From the NCBI RefSeq assembly GCF_943193195.1, contig NZ_CALPDG010000023.1, positions 1 to 55,526 of the forward strand: DNA of 55,526 bases, written 5' to 3'. Positions within the stretch are counted from its first letter, which is position 1. Every line of letters starts with the position of its first letter. Under the pieces are notes generated by a model. It was not told the origin of the DNA, searched no databases, and worked only from the letters and a program-made list of their open reading frames with translations. The position numbers were made by a program, and so were the translations under genes. The DNA is from Mediterraneibacter agrestimuris (GTDB lineage Bacteria > Bacillota > Clostridia > Lachnospirales > Lachnospiraceae). Below are positions 8,325 through 16,100 of the stretch, in pieces.

Positions 8325-8368
8325 ACATTTGTACGATACTGAACATATGAAAAGGAGAAAACAAAGCT

Positions 8369-8776
8369 ATGAAAAACAAAAAAACATTCATTGCAGTCAT
8401 TGTATTTGTAGTAGTAGTTGCAGCACTCGGAGGGGTGTATTATTTTACAAGACCAGGTACGGAAGAAGGTAAGAAACAAGTGAATATCACTGTTGTCAAC
8501 AAGGCAGGAGAAGAAACTACTTATGAAGTAAGTACGGAAGCAGAATATCTGTTGGGTGTGATGGAAGACGCAGAGGAACAGGGACTTTCTTTTGAAGGCG
8601 ATGACGGAGATTTTGGAATGATGATCAATACAGTAAACGGGGAAAAAGCCGTGTATGCAGACGATGGAGCATACTGGGGATTTTCTGTAAACGGCGAGTA
8701 CTGTGAGTTTGGTGTGTCCGAGCAGCCGGCAGTGGATGGTGATGAATTTGAAATCAAATACACAATTGATAAATAA
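8369..8776 (+). CDS. DUF4430 (transcobalamin-like) membrane-anchored protein
   Basis: 135 residues. Residues 5-28 form one hydrophobic segment (TFIAVIVFVVVVAALGGVYY), acting as a signal anchor, so the rest lies outside the cell. The outer part resembles DUF4430, a domain related to the C-terminal part of transcobalamin: YEVSTEAEYLLGVME, GMMINTVNG, and the typical YWGFSVNGEY. The B12 riboswitch upstream and an ECF S component overlapping its end point to capture of cobalamin or a related corrinoid at the surface and handover to the transporter. AAAGGAG lies 12 bases before the ATG. Binding of B12 is inferred from family and context. Confidence 0.85.
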   Translation: MKNKKTFIAVIVFVVVVAALGGVYYFTRPGTEEGKKQVNITVVNKAGEETTYEVSTEAEYLLGVMEDAEEQGLSFEGDDGDFGMMINTVNGEKAVYADDGAYWGFSVNGEYCEFGVSEQPAVDGDEFEIKYTIDK

Positions 8777-9314
8777 AAAGACAGAAAGTACATTTACAAT
8801 CAGAGATATCGTAATCTGCGGAATGTTTTCAGCGCTTTTACTTGTCTTACAGGTGGCGCTTGCTATATTGCCGAATATTGAACTGGTATCATTGTTTGTG
8901 ATTGTCTATACGCTTGTATTTAAAAGAAAAACACTTGTGATTATTTATACGTTTGCATTGTTGGAAGGATTGATTTACGGGTTTGGTATCTGGTGGTTTA
9001 TGTACTTATATGTATGGACCATATTATACATAATCGTATGTGCTTTCCGAAAAAATGACAGCTCAGTTTTTTGGGCGGTAACAGGAGGCTTCTTTGGATT
9101 GATTTATGGGGCACTCTGCTCTATACCTTATCTCATAGCAGGCGGGATTGGTGCAGGGATCACATGGTGGATTCGTGGAATACCTTATGATATTTTGCAT
9201 GGGGTGGGAAATTTTATTATTATTTTAATTCTGTTCAGACCAATATATTCAGTACTTTATAAAATGTACTATGGAATGGAAAAACAAATGGAAAAGCACC
9301 ATATACACCTGTAA
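8742..9314 (+). CDS. ECF transporter S component, probably for cobalamin
   Basis: About 190 residues with six hydrophobic segments, the architecture of ECF-family substrate-binding (S) components; the start TFTIRDIVICGMFSALLLVLQ is typical of them. The protein would join the shared EcfAA'T module, which is not in this window. Start choice is uncertain: the frame is open from 8703, ATG 8742 lies inside the DUF4430 gene with little ribosome site, and TTG 8748 or 8766 are alternatives. Translational coupling to the DUF4430 gene is likely. Substrate assignment rests on the B12 riboswitch. Confidence 0.85.
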   Translation: MNLKSNTQLINKKTESTFTIRDIVICGMFSALLLVLQVALAILPNIELVSLFVIVYTLVFKRKTLVIIYTFALLEGLIYGFGIWWFMYLYVWTILYIIVCAFRKNDSSVFWAVTGGFFGLIYGALCSIPYLIAGGIGAGITWWIRGIPYDILHGVGNFIIILILFRPIYSVLYKMYYGMEKQMEKHHIHL

Positions 9315-9425
9315 AAAACGTTTTGTTGTAAATAAGTTTACCAATCCGTTTTTGTAGATTTGTGTATGGCTGAATAGTTACAAAAATAATTGAAAAATTG
9401 ATAATTGAAAAATTATGAAAAATGC

Positions 9426-9454
9426 TTGCCAAATGGAGAAATGTATGATATGAT
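9426..9454 (+). promoter_or_regulatory. tRNA operon promoter
   Basis: TTGCCA (9426-9431), a 17-base spacer and TATGAT (9449-9454), 45 bases before the first tRNA. Confidence 0.7.
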
Positions 9455-9498
9455 TTAAATCGCTGTTAAGATAATAGCAATTTGAATCATATTTATAC

Positions 9499-9570
9499 GG
9501 CTCCATGGTCAAGCGGTTAAGACATCGCCCTTTCACGGCGGTAACACGGGTTCGATTCCCGTTGGAGTCA
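9499..9570 (+). tRNA. tRNA-Glu (TTC)
   Basis: 72 bases. Acceptor strands ggctcca and tggagtc pair, the anticodon loop is ctttcac, and the T arm is cgggttcgattcccg. First gene of the six-tRNA cluster. Confidence 0.95.
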
Positions 9571-9577
9571 TTAGAGT

Positions 9578-9660
9578 TTACTGATGTGGATCAATTCGTT
9601 AAGATTGACCACGTCAATCGCAGGCAGAGTGGTGATTACAAATCAGAGGCTCTGCAAGGT
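9578..9660. repeat. tRNA spacer with an inverted partial copy of tRNA-Thr
   Basis: The spacer contains tgattacaaatcag followed by gctctgc (about 9633-9656). This is the reverse complement of the tRNA-Thr anticodon arm and 3' D arm downstream, with two mismatches. It folds by itself (gcagag / ctctgc). A second hairpin precedes it (tgatgtggatcaat with attgaccacgtca). Origin unknown. Confidence 0.5.
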
Positions 9661-9671
9661 AGTTTAAATAT

Positions 9672-9744
9672 GCCGATGTGGCTCAATTGGCAGAGCAGCT
9701 GATTTGTAATCAGCAGGTTATCGGTTCGAGTCCGATCATCGGCT
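9672..9744 (+). tRNA. tRNA-Thr (TGT)
   Basis: 73 bases. Acceptor gccgatg / catcggc, anticodon loop tttgtaa, T arm tcggttcgagtccga. Confidence 0.95.
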
Positions 9745-9772
9745 TTGTTCCTAAAAGGGACAGAGATTATAT

Positions 9773-9846
9773 GGACCTTTAGCTCAGTTGGTTAGAGCAA
9801 TCGGCTCATAACCGATCGGTCCTGGGTTCGAGTCCCCGAAGGTCCA
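9773..9846 (+). tRNA. tRNA-Met (CAT)
   Basis: 74 bases. Acceptor ggacctt / aaggtcc, anticodon loop ctcataa, T arm ctgggttcgagtccccg. The fully paired first base pair argues for elongator Met; a CAT tRNA modified to read Ile (AUA) cannot be ruled out by eye. Confidence 0.9.
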
Positions 9847-9907
9847 TTTTTCTAAGATATTTCCAAGCGCTTATATTTACGAATTGGAAGCGCATATAAA
9901 TTTATTT

Positions 9908-9981
9908 GGCCCAGTGGCTCAGTTGGTTAGAGCGCCGCCCTGTCACGGCGGAGGTCGAGAGTTCGAGTCTCTTCTGGGTCG
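9908..9981 (+). tRNA. tRNA-Asp (GTC)
   Basis: 74 bases. Acceptor ggcccag / ctgggtc, anticodon loop ctgtcac, discriminator G as usual for tRNA-Asp. Confidence 0.95.
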
Positions 9982-10016
9982 TTGCATTTTCACTTTATGA
10001 GAGTGCATTTTATTAT

Positions 10017-10089
10017 GGGGTCTTAGCTCAGCTGGGAGAGCATCTGCCTTACAAGCAGAGGGTCACAGGTTCGAGCCCTGTAGGCCCCA
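10017..10089 (+). tRNA. tRNA-Val (TAC)
   Basis: 73 bases. Acceptor ggggtct / aggcccc, anticodon loop cttacaa, T arm acaggttcgagccctgt. Confidence 0.95.
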
Positions 10090-10103
10090 TAACAATTTCA
10101 TAT

Positions 10104-10187
10104 GCCGCAGTGGCGGAATAGGCAGACGCAAAGGACTTAAAATCCTTCGGGAGCAATCCCGTACCGGTTCAAGTCCGGTCTGCGGCA
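10104..10187 (+). tRNA. tRNA-Leu (TAA)
   Basis: 84 bases with the long variable arm of class II tRNAs (cgggagcaatcccg). Acceptor gccgcag / ctgcggc, anticodon loop cttaaaa. Confidence 0.95.
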
Positions 10188-10198
10188 GTAAGTCAAAG

Positions 10199-10240
10199 TG
10201 CTTCAAATCCTTGAAATAAAGGGCTTGAGGCATTTTTTGC
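10199..10240 (+). terminator. tRNA operon terminator
   Basis: tgcttcaaatcctt pairs with agggcttgaggca and is followed by T6, directly after tRNA-Leu. Confidence 0.8.
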
Positions 10241-10534
10241 TATTAAAATGGCAGCATTACGAAAAAGGCACAGGGTAAGACTCATGTCAATCCCTATGGG
10301 ACACCTGGCATGAGTCTGAATGGCGCAGGTGATTATGGAAAATCTGTGTGAAAAAAGTGCCAATAATTACTTGATAGTAACTGCCTTTTCTTTCTTGCTT
10401 ACATTAAATGTAAAATTGTGAGTATTACTTGAAAGTTTGTAAATGATATACTATAGTTTGAATGGAATTATGTTAACAGTTCAGCGTAGGACTTTGCACT
10501 TGCTTGAGTTATTATAAAATGAAGGAGGCATAAA
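10241..10534. other. Intergenic region between tRNAs and the polymerase gene
   Basis: No gene. A hairpin agactcatgtca / tggcatgagtct (about 10269-10315, one mismatch) and a truncated copy of a dispersed repeat (10475-10504) are present. No canonical SOS (LexA) box was seen before the polymerase. Confidence 0.4.
10475..10504 (+). repeat. Dispersed intergenic repeat, copy 1 (truncated)
   Basis: The sequence acagttcagcgtaggacttt and its continuation gcacttgct match the copy at 23126, but the right arm of the hairpin is missing here. Confidence 0.6.
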
Positions 10535-12061
10535 ATGGAACAGGAATATTGTTATATAGCCATAGATTTAAAATCTTTCTATGCCTCTGTAGAGTGCCGG
10601 GAACGGGGATTAGATCCGATGACAACGAACCTTGTTGTTGCAGATAGAAGCCGGACGGAGAAGACCATATGCCTTGCAATTTCTCCAGCTTTGAAGCAAT
10701 ATCAGATTCCAGGAAGACCAAGGCTGTTTGAGGTTGTGCAAAAAGTACGAATGGCAAATGCGTCCCGTATAAAGTCCGCACCAGGAAGGGAGTTTCTTGG
10801 GAAGTCCTGTGACTCTGTTGAATTACAGGAGCATCCGGAGTATGCAGTTGATTTTATCACAGCGCCTCCGCGGATGGCAAAATATATGGAAATCAGTACG
10901 CAGATATATCATATTTACCTGAAATATATTGCACCGGAGGATATACATGTCTATTCGATAGATGAGGTTCTGATTGATGCCGGCGCATATTTAAAAACTT
11001 ATCGGATGACAGCAGAAGAGCTGGCAAAAAAGATGATTCAGGATGTCTATGAGACAACCGGAATCACTGCAACAGCGGGAATTGGAACGAATCTGTATCT
11101 GTGTAAGATTGCGATGGACATTGTAGCGAAGCATATGGAGGCAGATGTGAATGGCGCCCGCCTTGCCAGATTAAATGAAATGACATATCGTAAGCTGTTG
11201 TGGAATCACAGACCATTGACTGATTTTTGGAGAGTCGGAAAGGGCTATGCAAAGAAGCTGGAAGCGGCTGGACTTTACACAATGGGGGATATTGCAAGGT
11301 GCTCCATTGGAAAAGAAGGAGAGTATTACAGCGAAGATCTGCTCTATCAATTATTCGGAATCAATGCAGAGCTTCTTATCGACCATGCCTGGGGATGGGA
11401 ACCTTGCAGAATGGCTGATATTAAGGCATATAAGCCAAGTACAAACAGCGTTGGCGCAGGGCAGGTGCTGCAGTATCCATATTCTTTTGAAAAAGCCAGA
11501 ATCGTAGTGCGTGAGATGATGGACAGTCTTTCTCTTGACCTGGTGGATAAAGGGCTTGTGACAGACCAGATTGTGCTGACTGTGGGATATGATATTGAGA
11601 ATCTGACAGATCCGAACCGGCGGGCTCTGTATCAGGGAGAAATTACAGTGGACCGGTACGGAAGGGGCATTCCAAAACATGCCCGCGGAACGGAAAATCT
11701 GGTGACACAGACTTCCTCATCTAGGCTGCTGTTAGAGGCGGTTTCTTGTCTTTATGACAGGATTGTGAATAGGAAACTATTGATACGGAGAATTTCTATA
11801 TTTGCTAACAGGGTAGTAAGTGAATCAGAAGTTGTCAGGACACCGGAATATGAGCAGATGGATTTATTTACGGACTATGAAGAGGCATCCAGACAGAAGG
11901 CTGAAAAAGAGGCGGCTTTAGAACGGGAAAAAAATATCCAGAAGGCATTGCTCAGTATCAAGAAAAAGCATGGGAAAAATGCGATTTTAAAAGGGATGAG
12001 TTATCAGGAAGGGGCAACAGCCATGGACCGGAATAAACAGATTGGAGGACACAAGGCATAG
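10535..12061 (+). CDS. Y-family DNA polymerase (UmuC/DinB type, UvrX-like)
   Basis: 508 residues. The N terminus YIAIDLKSFYASVECRERG carries the first catalytic Asp and the steric Tyr of Y-family polymerases. HVYSIDEVLIDAG carries the SIDE-type second acidic pair. Helix-hairpin-helix and little-finger regions follow (about 230-420), then a charged C-terminal tail (EKEAALEREKNIQKALLSIKKK) of the kind that binds the sliding clamp or partner proteins. It should copy past DNA lesions with low fidelity. GAAGGAGG is placed well before ATG 10535. The next gene (4 bases on) is its usual small partner in Firmicutes, so both form a damage-response operon. Confidence 0.92.
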   Translation: MEQEYCYIAIDLKSFYASVECRERGLDPMTTNLVVADRSRTEKTICLAISPALKQYQIPGRPRLFEVVQKVRMANASRIKSAPGREFLGKSCDSVELQEHPEYAVDFITAPPRMAKYMEISTQIYHIYLKYIAPEDIHVYSIDEVLIDAGAYLKTYRMTAEELAKKMIQDVYETTGITATAGIGTNLYLCKIAMDIVAKHMEADVNGARLARLNEMTYRKLLWNHRPLTDFWRVGKGYAKKLEAAGLYTMGDIARCSIGKEGEYYSEDLLYQLFGINAELLIDHAWGWEPCRMADIKAYKPSTNSVGAGQVLQYPYSFEKARIVVREMMDSLSLDLVDKGLVTDQIVLTVGYDIENLTDPNRRALYQGEITVDRYGRGIPKHARGTENLVTQTSSSRLLLEAVSCLYDRIVNRKLLIRRISIFANRVVSESEVVRTPEYEQMDLFTDYEEASRQKAEKEAALEREKNIQKALLSIKKKHGKNAILKGMSYQEGATAMDRNKQIGGHKA

Positions 12062-12064
12062 AAT

Positions 12065-12535
12065 ATGAAGATTCAAGTGACACATCAGTATGACGATATT
12101 ATTAATCTGCCCTATCATCAATCCAAAACAAGACCCCATATGTCACTATCAGACCGTGCTGCTCAATTTTCACCGTTTGCCGCATTGACCGGATATGATG
12201 ATGAAGTGAAAGAGGCGGCCAGAGTGACAGATAAGAAGATTGATTTATCAGAAGAAATGAGACGGGAGCTGGATGAGAAGCTGCAGATTCTGCGGGAACA
12301 TATGGGAGAATATCCACAGGTGTCTTTTACGTATTTTCTTCAGGATACGAAGAAAACCGGAGGGAGTTATGTTACGGTTACGGGAAACGTGAAACGGATC
12401 GATGAGTACGGACAGCGGATTGTACTGTTAGATGGTTCACAGATACCAATCAAAGATATTCTAAAGATGACAGGAGAGGTTACTGTTCACAGTCGAAATG
12501 CGCATAAACTGCGCATTTACGGCCCAATACAGTGA
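12065..12535 (+). CDS. YolD-like partner protein of Y-family polymerase
   Basis: 156 residues. It opens with a region typical of this group (YDDIINLPYHQSKTRPHMSL, then SDRAAQFSPFAALTGYDDEV), followed by a helical stretch and a YolD-like beta domain (TYFLQDTKKTGGSYVTVTGN, VKRIDEYGQRIVLLDG). YolD-like genes stand beside UvrX/UmuC-type polymerases in Firmicutes, including on plasmids and phages. It begins 3 bases after the polymerase stop, with GGAGGACACAAGG as a rather distant ribosome site, so translational coupling is likely. Exact function is not established; a role in polymerase control or binding is inferred. Confidence 0.75.
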   Translation: MKIQVTHQYDDIINLPYHQSKTRPHMSLSDRAAQFSPFAALTGYDDEVKEAARVTDKKIDLSEEMRRELDEKLQILREHMGEYPQVSFTYFLQDTKKTGGSYVTVTGNVKRIDEYGQRIVLLDGSQIPIKDILKMTGEVTVHSRNAHKLRIYGPIQ

Positions 12536-12658
12536 AGTTTACAAGCATTTGTGCCTCGCCGCAGGCGATTTTATCCTCTGATATGATTGAATTTTCAAGT
12601 AATTCAAGGTATAATCAGTTTAGTTGATTTTATAAAAAAGTTAAGGAGAGGGTCAAAA

Positions 12659-14239
12659 ATGATTGAATGGAAGAATTTTGATAGTCTTGCTTCTTATGGA
12701 GAACTTGCAGAAGTTGAGCATGTAAATCTTGCAGAGGAGATGTCCGGCGAGGACGGAGCAGCACGTGTCAAAGCGTACAGTGTTCCGATGGCAGCAGGTC
12801 TTGTATACAACTATGCTGCAAAACAGGTAGATGAGAAAGTACTCTCAGTGCTTGGGAAACTGGCGGACGAAGCACAACTGCTTGAGAAGTATAAAGCATT
12901 GTATAACGGTGAAATGATCAATACAGGTGAAAAGCGCCTTGTACTTCATCAGCTGACACGCGGACAGCTCGGAGATACTGTTATGGCAGACGGTGTGGAC
13001 AAGCGTGCATTTTATGTAGAACAGCAGGAGAAGATTGCTGCTTTTTCTAAGAAGGTACATACGGGTGAAATTACCAATGCAGCAGGAGAGAAGTTCACAA
13101 CCGTTGTCCAGATCGGCATCGGCGGAAGCGACCTTGGTCCTCGCGCAATGTATCTGGCTCTTGAGAATTGGGCAAAGAAAAACGATACATTCAAAATGGA
13201 AGCCAAGTTCATCAGCAATGTAGATCCAGATGATGCGGCAGCAGTACTTGCGTCTATTGATGTTGCACATTCTATTTTCGTATTGGTATCTAAGTCAGGT
13301 ACCACACTGGAGACACTCACAAACGAGTCTTTCGTAAAAGATGCTTTAAAGAACGCGGGGCTGGATGCATCTAAGCATATGATCGCAGTAACGAGCGAGA
13401 CATCTCCTCTGGCTAAGAGTGATGATTACTTAGCGGCATTCTTTATGGATGACTATATCGGAGGACGTTTCTCCTCCACTTCCGCAGTCGGCGGAGCAGT
13501 TCTGTCACTGGCATTCGGACCTGAAGTATTTGCACAGTTCCTGGAAGGAGCGGCAGAGGAAGATAAGCTGGCAGCGAATGAAGACCTGCTCCAGAATCCC
13601 TCCATGCTGGATGCGCTGATCGGCGTGTATGAGAGAAATGTACTTGGTTATCCGGCAACTGCCGTACTGCCGTATTCGCAGGCATTAAGCCGTTTTCCGG
13701 CACATTTGCAGCAGGCAGATATGGAGTCCAACGGAAAGTCTGTCAACCGCTTTGGCGAACCAGTGAATTATGTGACAGGTCCTGTTCTTTTTGGTGAGCC
13801 GGGAACAAACGGACAGCACTCCTTCTATCAGCTTTTACATCAGGGAACAGACATCGTGCCGATTCAGTTCGTTGGATTTAAGAACAGCCAGATCGGTACA
13901 GATGTTGTCATTGAGGATAGTACAAGTCAGCAGAAGCTCTGTGCAAATGTCGTGGCTCAGATTGTTGCATTTGCATGTGGTAAGGATGATGAGAATCTGA
14001 ATAAGAAGTTTGAAGGCGGACGTCCGTCCAGCATCATTATCGGTGAGCAGCTAAATCCGAAAGCACTGGGTGCACTTCTGGCACACTTTGAGAATAAGAT
14101 TATGTTCCAGGGATTTGTATGGAATGTAAACAGCTTTGACCAGGAAGGCGTACAGCTTGGCAAGGTACTTGCAAAACGTGTACTGGCACATGAAACAGAC
14201 GGAGCGCTGAAAGTATACAGCGATTTGCTGAATATCTAA
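12659..14239 (+). CDS. pgi: Glucose-6-phosphate isomerase
   Basis: 526 residues. It interconverts glucose 6-phosphate and fructose 6-phosphate in glycolysis. Family signatures are clear: VVQIGIGGSDLGPRAMYLAL, FVLVSKSGTTLETLTNE (sugar-phosphate grip), GGRFSSTSAVGG, and the second signature FGEPGTNGQHSFYQLLHQG with catalytic His, followed by a C-terminal Lys region. ATG 12659 is preferred because AAGGAGAG lies 9 bases upstream; the frame is open from 12587 but that start has no ribosome site. The gene is monocistronic, with a dispersed hairpin repeat and a strong terminator after it. Confidence 0.96.
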   Translation: MIEWKNFDSLASYGELAEVEHVNLAEEMSGEDGAARVKAYSVPMAAGLVYNYAAKQVDEKVLSVLGKLADEAQLLEKYKALYNGEMINTGEKRLVLHQLTRGQLGDTVMADGVDKRAFYVEQQEKIAAFSKKVHTGEITNAAGEKFTTVVQIGIGGSDLGPRAMYLALENWAKKNDTFKMEAKFISNVDPDDAAAVLASIDVAHSIFVLVSKSGTTLETLTNESFVKDALKNAGLDASKHMIAVTSETSPLAKSDDYLAAFFMDDYIGGRFSSTSAVGGAVLSLAFGPEVFAQFLEGAAEEDKLAANEDLLQNPSMLDALIGVYERNVLGYPATAVLPYSQALSRFPAHLQQADMESNGKSVNRFGEPVNYVTGPVLFGEPGTNGQHSFYQLLHQGTDIVPIQFVGFKNSQIGTDVVIEDSTSQQKLCANVVAQIVAFACGKDDENLNKKFEGGRPSSIIIGEQLNPKALGALLAHFENKIMFQGFVWNVNSFDQEGVQLGKVLAKRVLAHETDGALKVYSDLLNI

Positions 14240-14251
14240 CGATATAAGGCA

Positions 14252-14304
14252 GCAGTTCAGCATAGAACTTTGCATTTACTGCAAAGTCTGTAAGAATGTG
14301 TGAT
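14252..14304 (+). repeat. Dispersed intergenic repeat, copy 2
   Basis: gcagttcagcatagaacttt, then a hairpin (aactttgca / tgcaaagt) and a gtaagaatgtgtgatg tail. A diverged match to the copies at 10475 and 23126. Confidence 0.6.
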
Positions 14305-14323
14305 GAATATAAGTATATACAAG

Positions 14324-14367
14324 CCCTCTGCTCACTGCGTGAGACCGTAGTGGGCAGAGGTTTTTTT
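14324..14367 (+). terminator. pgi terminator
   Basis: cctctgctcact and agtgggcagagg pair around a short loop and are followed by T7. Confidence 0.85.
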
Positions 14368-14376
14368 ATTGCTGGG

Positions 14377-14413
14377 CATACCCAAAACAGTCCTGCGGAC
14401 TGTTTTGGGTATG
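14377..14413. repeat. 17-bp perfect inverted repeat before ABC genes
   Basis: Arms catacccaaaacagtcc (14377-14393) and its exact complement (14397-14413) around a 3-base loop. No T run follows, so it may be an operator or RNA-processing hairpin. It lies 30 bases before the ATPase start. Confidence 0.7.
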
Positions 14414-14443
14414 GTTCATATTACTATAGGCGGGAGGAGTGCA

Positions 14444-15262
14444 ATGGGTGTAATCAGTATACAAAATCTGACACGGGACTATGGCTTGGGAAAAGGAATT
14501 TTCGATGTATCTTTTGAAGTGGAAAGAGGAGAAATTTTCGGATTCTTGGGACCGAACGGAGCAGGAAAAACAACAACCATCCGTCATCTGATGGGATTTA
14601 TCAGACCAAGATCTGGAGAATGCCGGATAAACGAGATGGATTGCTGGAAAAAACATGATGAGATTCAGAAGCAGCTGGGCTATATACCGGGGGAGATCAG
14701 TTTTTTTGAGGATATGAGCGGCAGAGAATTTTTAAAATTCGCGGCAGACTACCGGAAACTGGACAGAGATAATAGGATGCAGGAAATGCTGGATCGGTTT
14801 GAGCTTGATCCGAAAGGGAAAATTAAGAAGATGAGTAAGGGTATGAAACAGAAGTTGGGAATTGCCGCCGCGTTTATGCATGATCCTGATATTCTGATTT
14901 TGGACGAGCCTACCAGTGGACTGGATCCATTGATGCAGAATCGCTTTATTGAGCTGATCGCCGAAGAAAAGAAACGGGGCAAGACGGTTCTGCTATCCAG
15001 TCATATGTTTGAGGAAGTGGAGCGTACCTGTGACCGGATCGGAATTATCCGTAACGGTAAACTTGTGAACGTTGACTTTGTAGAGAAACTTAGGGAGAGA
15101 CATATGCATACTTATACGGTAATGCTGGACACAGAGGAGAAAGCAAAGGCATTTGCAAAAGACTTTGAAGGTTCCCGTGACGGGGTAAAGGTTACAGTTT
15201 CTGCGAAGCAGAGTCTGGAAACTATTTTTATGGATTACTATGGAGGCGGACAAAATGATTAA
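14444..15262 (+). CDS. ABC transporter ATP-binding protein (exporter type)
   Basis: 272 residues. Walker A GPNGAGKTTTIRHLMG (about 36-51), signature MSKGMKQKLG, Walker B ILILDEPTSGLDP, and the switch His in LLSSHMFEEVE. The family (CcmA/YhaQ-like) powers small ABC-2 type exporters, often for drugs, peptides or lipids. ATG 14444 is chosen for GGGAGGAG directly upstream; the frame also opens at 14369 inside the palindrome without a ribosome site. The permease start overlaps its end by 8 bases, so the two are co-translated. Substrate unknown. Confidence 0.9.
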   Translation: MGVISIQNLTRDYGLGKGIFDVSFEVERGEIFGFLGPNGAGKTTTIRHLMGFIRPRSGECRINEMDCWKKHDEIQKQLGYIPGEISFFEDMSGREFLKFAADYRKLDRDNRMQEMLDRFELDPKGKIKKMSKGMKQKLGIAAAFMHDPDILILDEPTSGLDPLMQNRFIELIAEEKKRGKTVLLSSHMFEEVERTCDRIGIIRNGKLVNVDFVEKLRERHMHTYTVMLDTEEKAKAFAKDFEGSRDGVKVTVSAKQSLETIFMDYYGGGQND

Positions 15263-16055
15263 TCTGGCTTTATATAAACGAGAAATGAAAGGCAGTGTAA
15301 AAGTATTGCTGATTTTTGCTGCTATTGTCACCCTCTATGTAACTATTATTATTAGTATGTACGACCCGGAAATGGTGGAGACACTGGACAGCTTTTATGA
15401 TATCATGCCGGAAGTGATGGCTGCGGTCGGGATGAGCGCCGGTTCTACAAGCTTGATAGGATTTATGATTTCTTACCTTTATGGATTTATTTTGCTTGTA
15501 TTTCCGATGCTGTTCTGTATTCTTCGGGGAAATGGACTGGTAGCGAAATATGTAGACAGAGGTTCCATGGTGACGCTTCTGGCAGCTCCGGTAAAACGTA
15601 GAACGATTGCAATGACACAACTCTCCGTGATGTTGAGCGGCATTGTGCTTCTTGTACTCTACATCACGGGATTGGAAGTGGTTGCCGCCCGAGTCAGCTT
15701 TCCCGGCGAACTGGCCGTGCCGGAGTTACTGAAACTGAATACAGCGCTTCTTTGTCTGCATTTGTTTATCGGAAGTATTTGTTTCTTTGCGTCCTGTGCT
15801 TTTTCGGATACGAAATATAGCATTGCTGTCGGCGCAGGAATTCCGGCATTGACGTATGTGCTTCAGATGTTGGCAAATACAGGCGAAAAAGCAGAAAAGG
15901 TGAAATACTTTACGTTCTTTACACTTTTTGACGCGGCAGGTGTTGTGGAAGGAGAAAGAGCGGCAATCTTTGGAGCAGCGGTATTGTTTATGGGGGCAGT
16001 TTTGCTGTTTGGCTCTGCGATTGGCGTTTTTTGTAAAAAAGATATGCATATATAG
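15255..16055 (+). CDS. ABC-2 type exporter permease
   Basis: 266 residues with about six hydrophobic segments in the ABC-2 arrangement: one near the N terminus (VLLIFAAIVTLYVTIIISMY), a long outer loop, then clusters at about 75-100, 125-150, 170-195, 205-220 and 240-262. ATG 15255 has GGAGG 10 bases upstream inside the ATPase gene; ATG 15240 would put it too close. It forms the membrane part of the exporter with the preceding ATPase. A bidirectional terminator separates it from the convergent pseudouridine synthase gene. Confidence 0.85.
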   Translation: MINLALYKREMKGSVKVLLIFAAIVTLYVTIIISMYDPEMVETLDSFYDIMPEVMAAVGMSAGSTSLIGFMISYLYGFILLVFPMLFCILRGNGLVAKYVDRGSMVTLLAAPVKRRTIAMTQLSVMLSGIVLLVLYITGLEVVAARVSFPGELAVPELLKLNTALLCLHLFIGSICFFASCAFSDTKYSIAVGAGIPALTYVLQMLANTGEKAEKVKYFTFFTLFDAAGVVEGERAAIFGAAVLFMGAVLLFGSAIGVFCKKDMHI

Positions 16056-16067
16056 AATGAGAAATGG

Positions 16068-16100
16068 AAAAGCGTACGGAGATTATTCCAGTACGCTTTT
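16068..16100. terminator. Bidirectional terminator between convergent genes
   Basis: aaaagcgtac (16068-16077) and gtacgctttt (16091-16100) pair perfectly, with A and T tracts on either side so it can serve both strands. It overlaps the last codons of the rluA-type gene. Confidence 0.75.

Noticed and set aside
9505-10121. Short open frames over the tRNA cluster
   Set aside because: They read through tRNA genes, which explain the sequence fully.
10470-10534. A LexA/SOS box before the Y-family polymerase
   Set aside because: No CGAAC-N4-GTTCG-like site was found; damage control is not supported by visible sites.
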